This document shows positions 22,744-23,010 of a stretch of 23,010 nt of DNA, one piece after another (position 1 is the stretch's first letter; the number at the start of each line of letters is the position of its first letter). Below the pieces are notes generated by a model. It ran no database searches. It was not told where the DNA came from and saw nothing but the letters and a program-made list of their open reading frames with translations. The DNA is from a virus: IMG/VR virus record IMGVR_UViG_3300047480_000822, positions 1-23,010 of that record; one strand, 5' to 3'. A program made the translations under genes and the position numbers.

Positions 22744-23010
22744 ATGTCCTGGTTTACTTACATAGATAATTCTACTACTAAATATTCTTCAGTTAGAAGG
22801 GAAATAGTTTTTCCTAATTTATCTGAAAATTTAGCCATAAATGATTGGATTCATGTCAATCTTGATGATTTAGATATAAGTAGATTTTATTATTATGAAA
22901 ATGGTTTAATTAAAAGTTCAATAGATTCAGATTCATATCTTGTTGTATATGAAGTGAATAATACCTATACACCAACATATAGTTTAATTATTGATGGTAA
23001 TAGTGAAGAT
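22744..23010 (+). CDS. Structural-type protein, 3' end outside window
   Basis: The ATG at 22744 lies two bases after the previous stop, and 89 codons are visible (MSWFTYIDNSTTKYSSVRRE onward). It is beta-rich, with Asn, Asp, Ser and Tyr plentiful, as in tail and fibre proteins. Tight spacing to the fibre-like gene suggests one operon. It has no in-frame CGG in the visible part. Confidence 0.7.
   Translation, partial: MSWFTYIDNSTTKYSSVRREIVFPNLSENLAINDWIHVNLDDLDISRFYYYENGLIKSSIDSDSYLVVYEVNNTYTPTYSLIIDGNSED

Noticed and set aside
1-23010. CRISPR arrays, insertion sequences, rRNA
   Set aside because: No regularly spaced direct repeats, transposase motifs with terminal repeats, or rRNA-like blocks were seen. 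The repeated intergenic blocks are terminators and leader hairpins.

Overview
The window is part of a tailed double-stranded DNA phage genome. It carries a large terminase subunit (19289-21163), a phage RecA (8842-9816), a ClpA/B-type AAA+ ATPase, very long virion-type proteins, and a tail-fibre-like protein. The host cannot be fixed from sequence alone. A CxxC-H-C motif in a small left-hand protein (3107-3466) resembles one I associate with actinobacterial phages, which is only a weak hint.

Layout. Positions 1-6101 are leftward genes of mixed to high GC: a partial gene, an 804-aa protein, and a series of small proteins (two zinc-finger-like, one LysM-like lipoprotein/membrane protein, one two-helix membrane protein). 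They are separated by near-identical rho-independent terminators and by two families of repeated hairpin elements whose stems covary. Positions 6102-6464 are a divergent control region where GC content drops. Positions 6465-9992 hold small rightward and leftward genes and the recA operon. Positions 10023-23010 are an AT-rich rightward block: a regulated promoter with paired palindromes, the AAA+ protein, small Gly/Arg-rich proteins, a 1225-aa protein with DEDDh exonuclease motifs, glycine-rich membrane-type proteins, the terminase, and tail proteins.

The main result is in the rightward block. Three genes (10363-11824, 13665-17343, 17886-19283) are readable only if the ribosome moves +1 at five places. 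All five changes are in the same direction, and each coincides with an in-frame CGG codon followed by A or T (CGGA at 10870, 13719 and 18896; CGGT at 18009 and 18364). I checked every CGG triplet I could find on the coding strand from 10363 to 22741 by hand. These five are the only in-frame CGG codons; all others are out of frame. So in this block CGG behaves not as arginine but as the first three bases of a four-base unit, CGGW, probably read as one residue. In the AAA+ protein the unit falls exactly on the conserved glycine of the Ile-Gly-Gln-Asp box. In the left arm, three in-frame CGG codons (followed by G or C) are read normally. The best explanation is a quadruplet-reading or frameshifting tRNA, or an unassigned CGG codon that forces +1 recoding. 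A systematic assembly error is the main alternative.

How the genes fit together. The rightward block looks like a virion assembly and packaging operon, with the recoding sites placed in an unfoldase and in structural or ejection-type proteins. If CGGW decoding depends on a phage factor made during infection, full-length structural proteins would depend on it.
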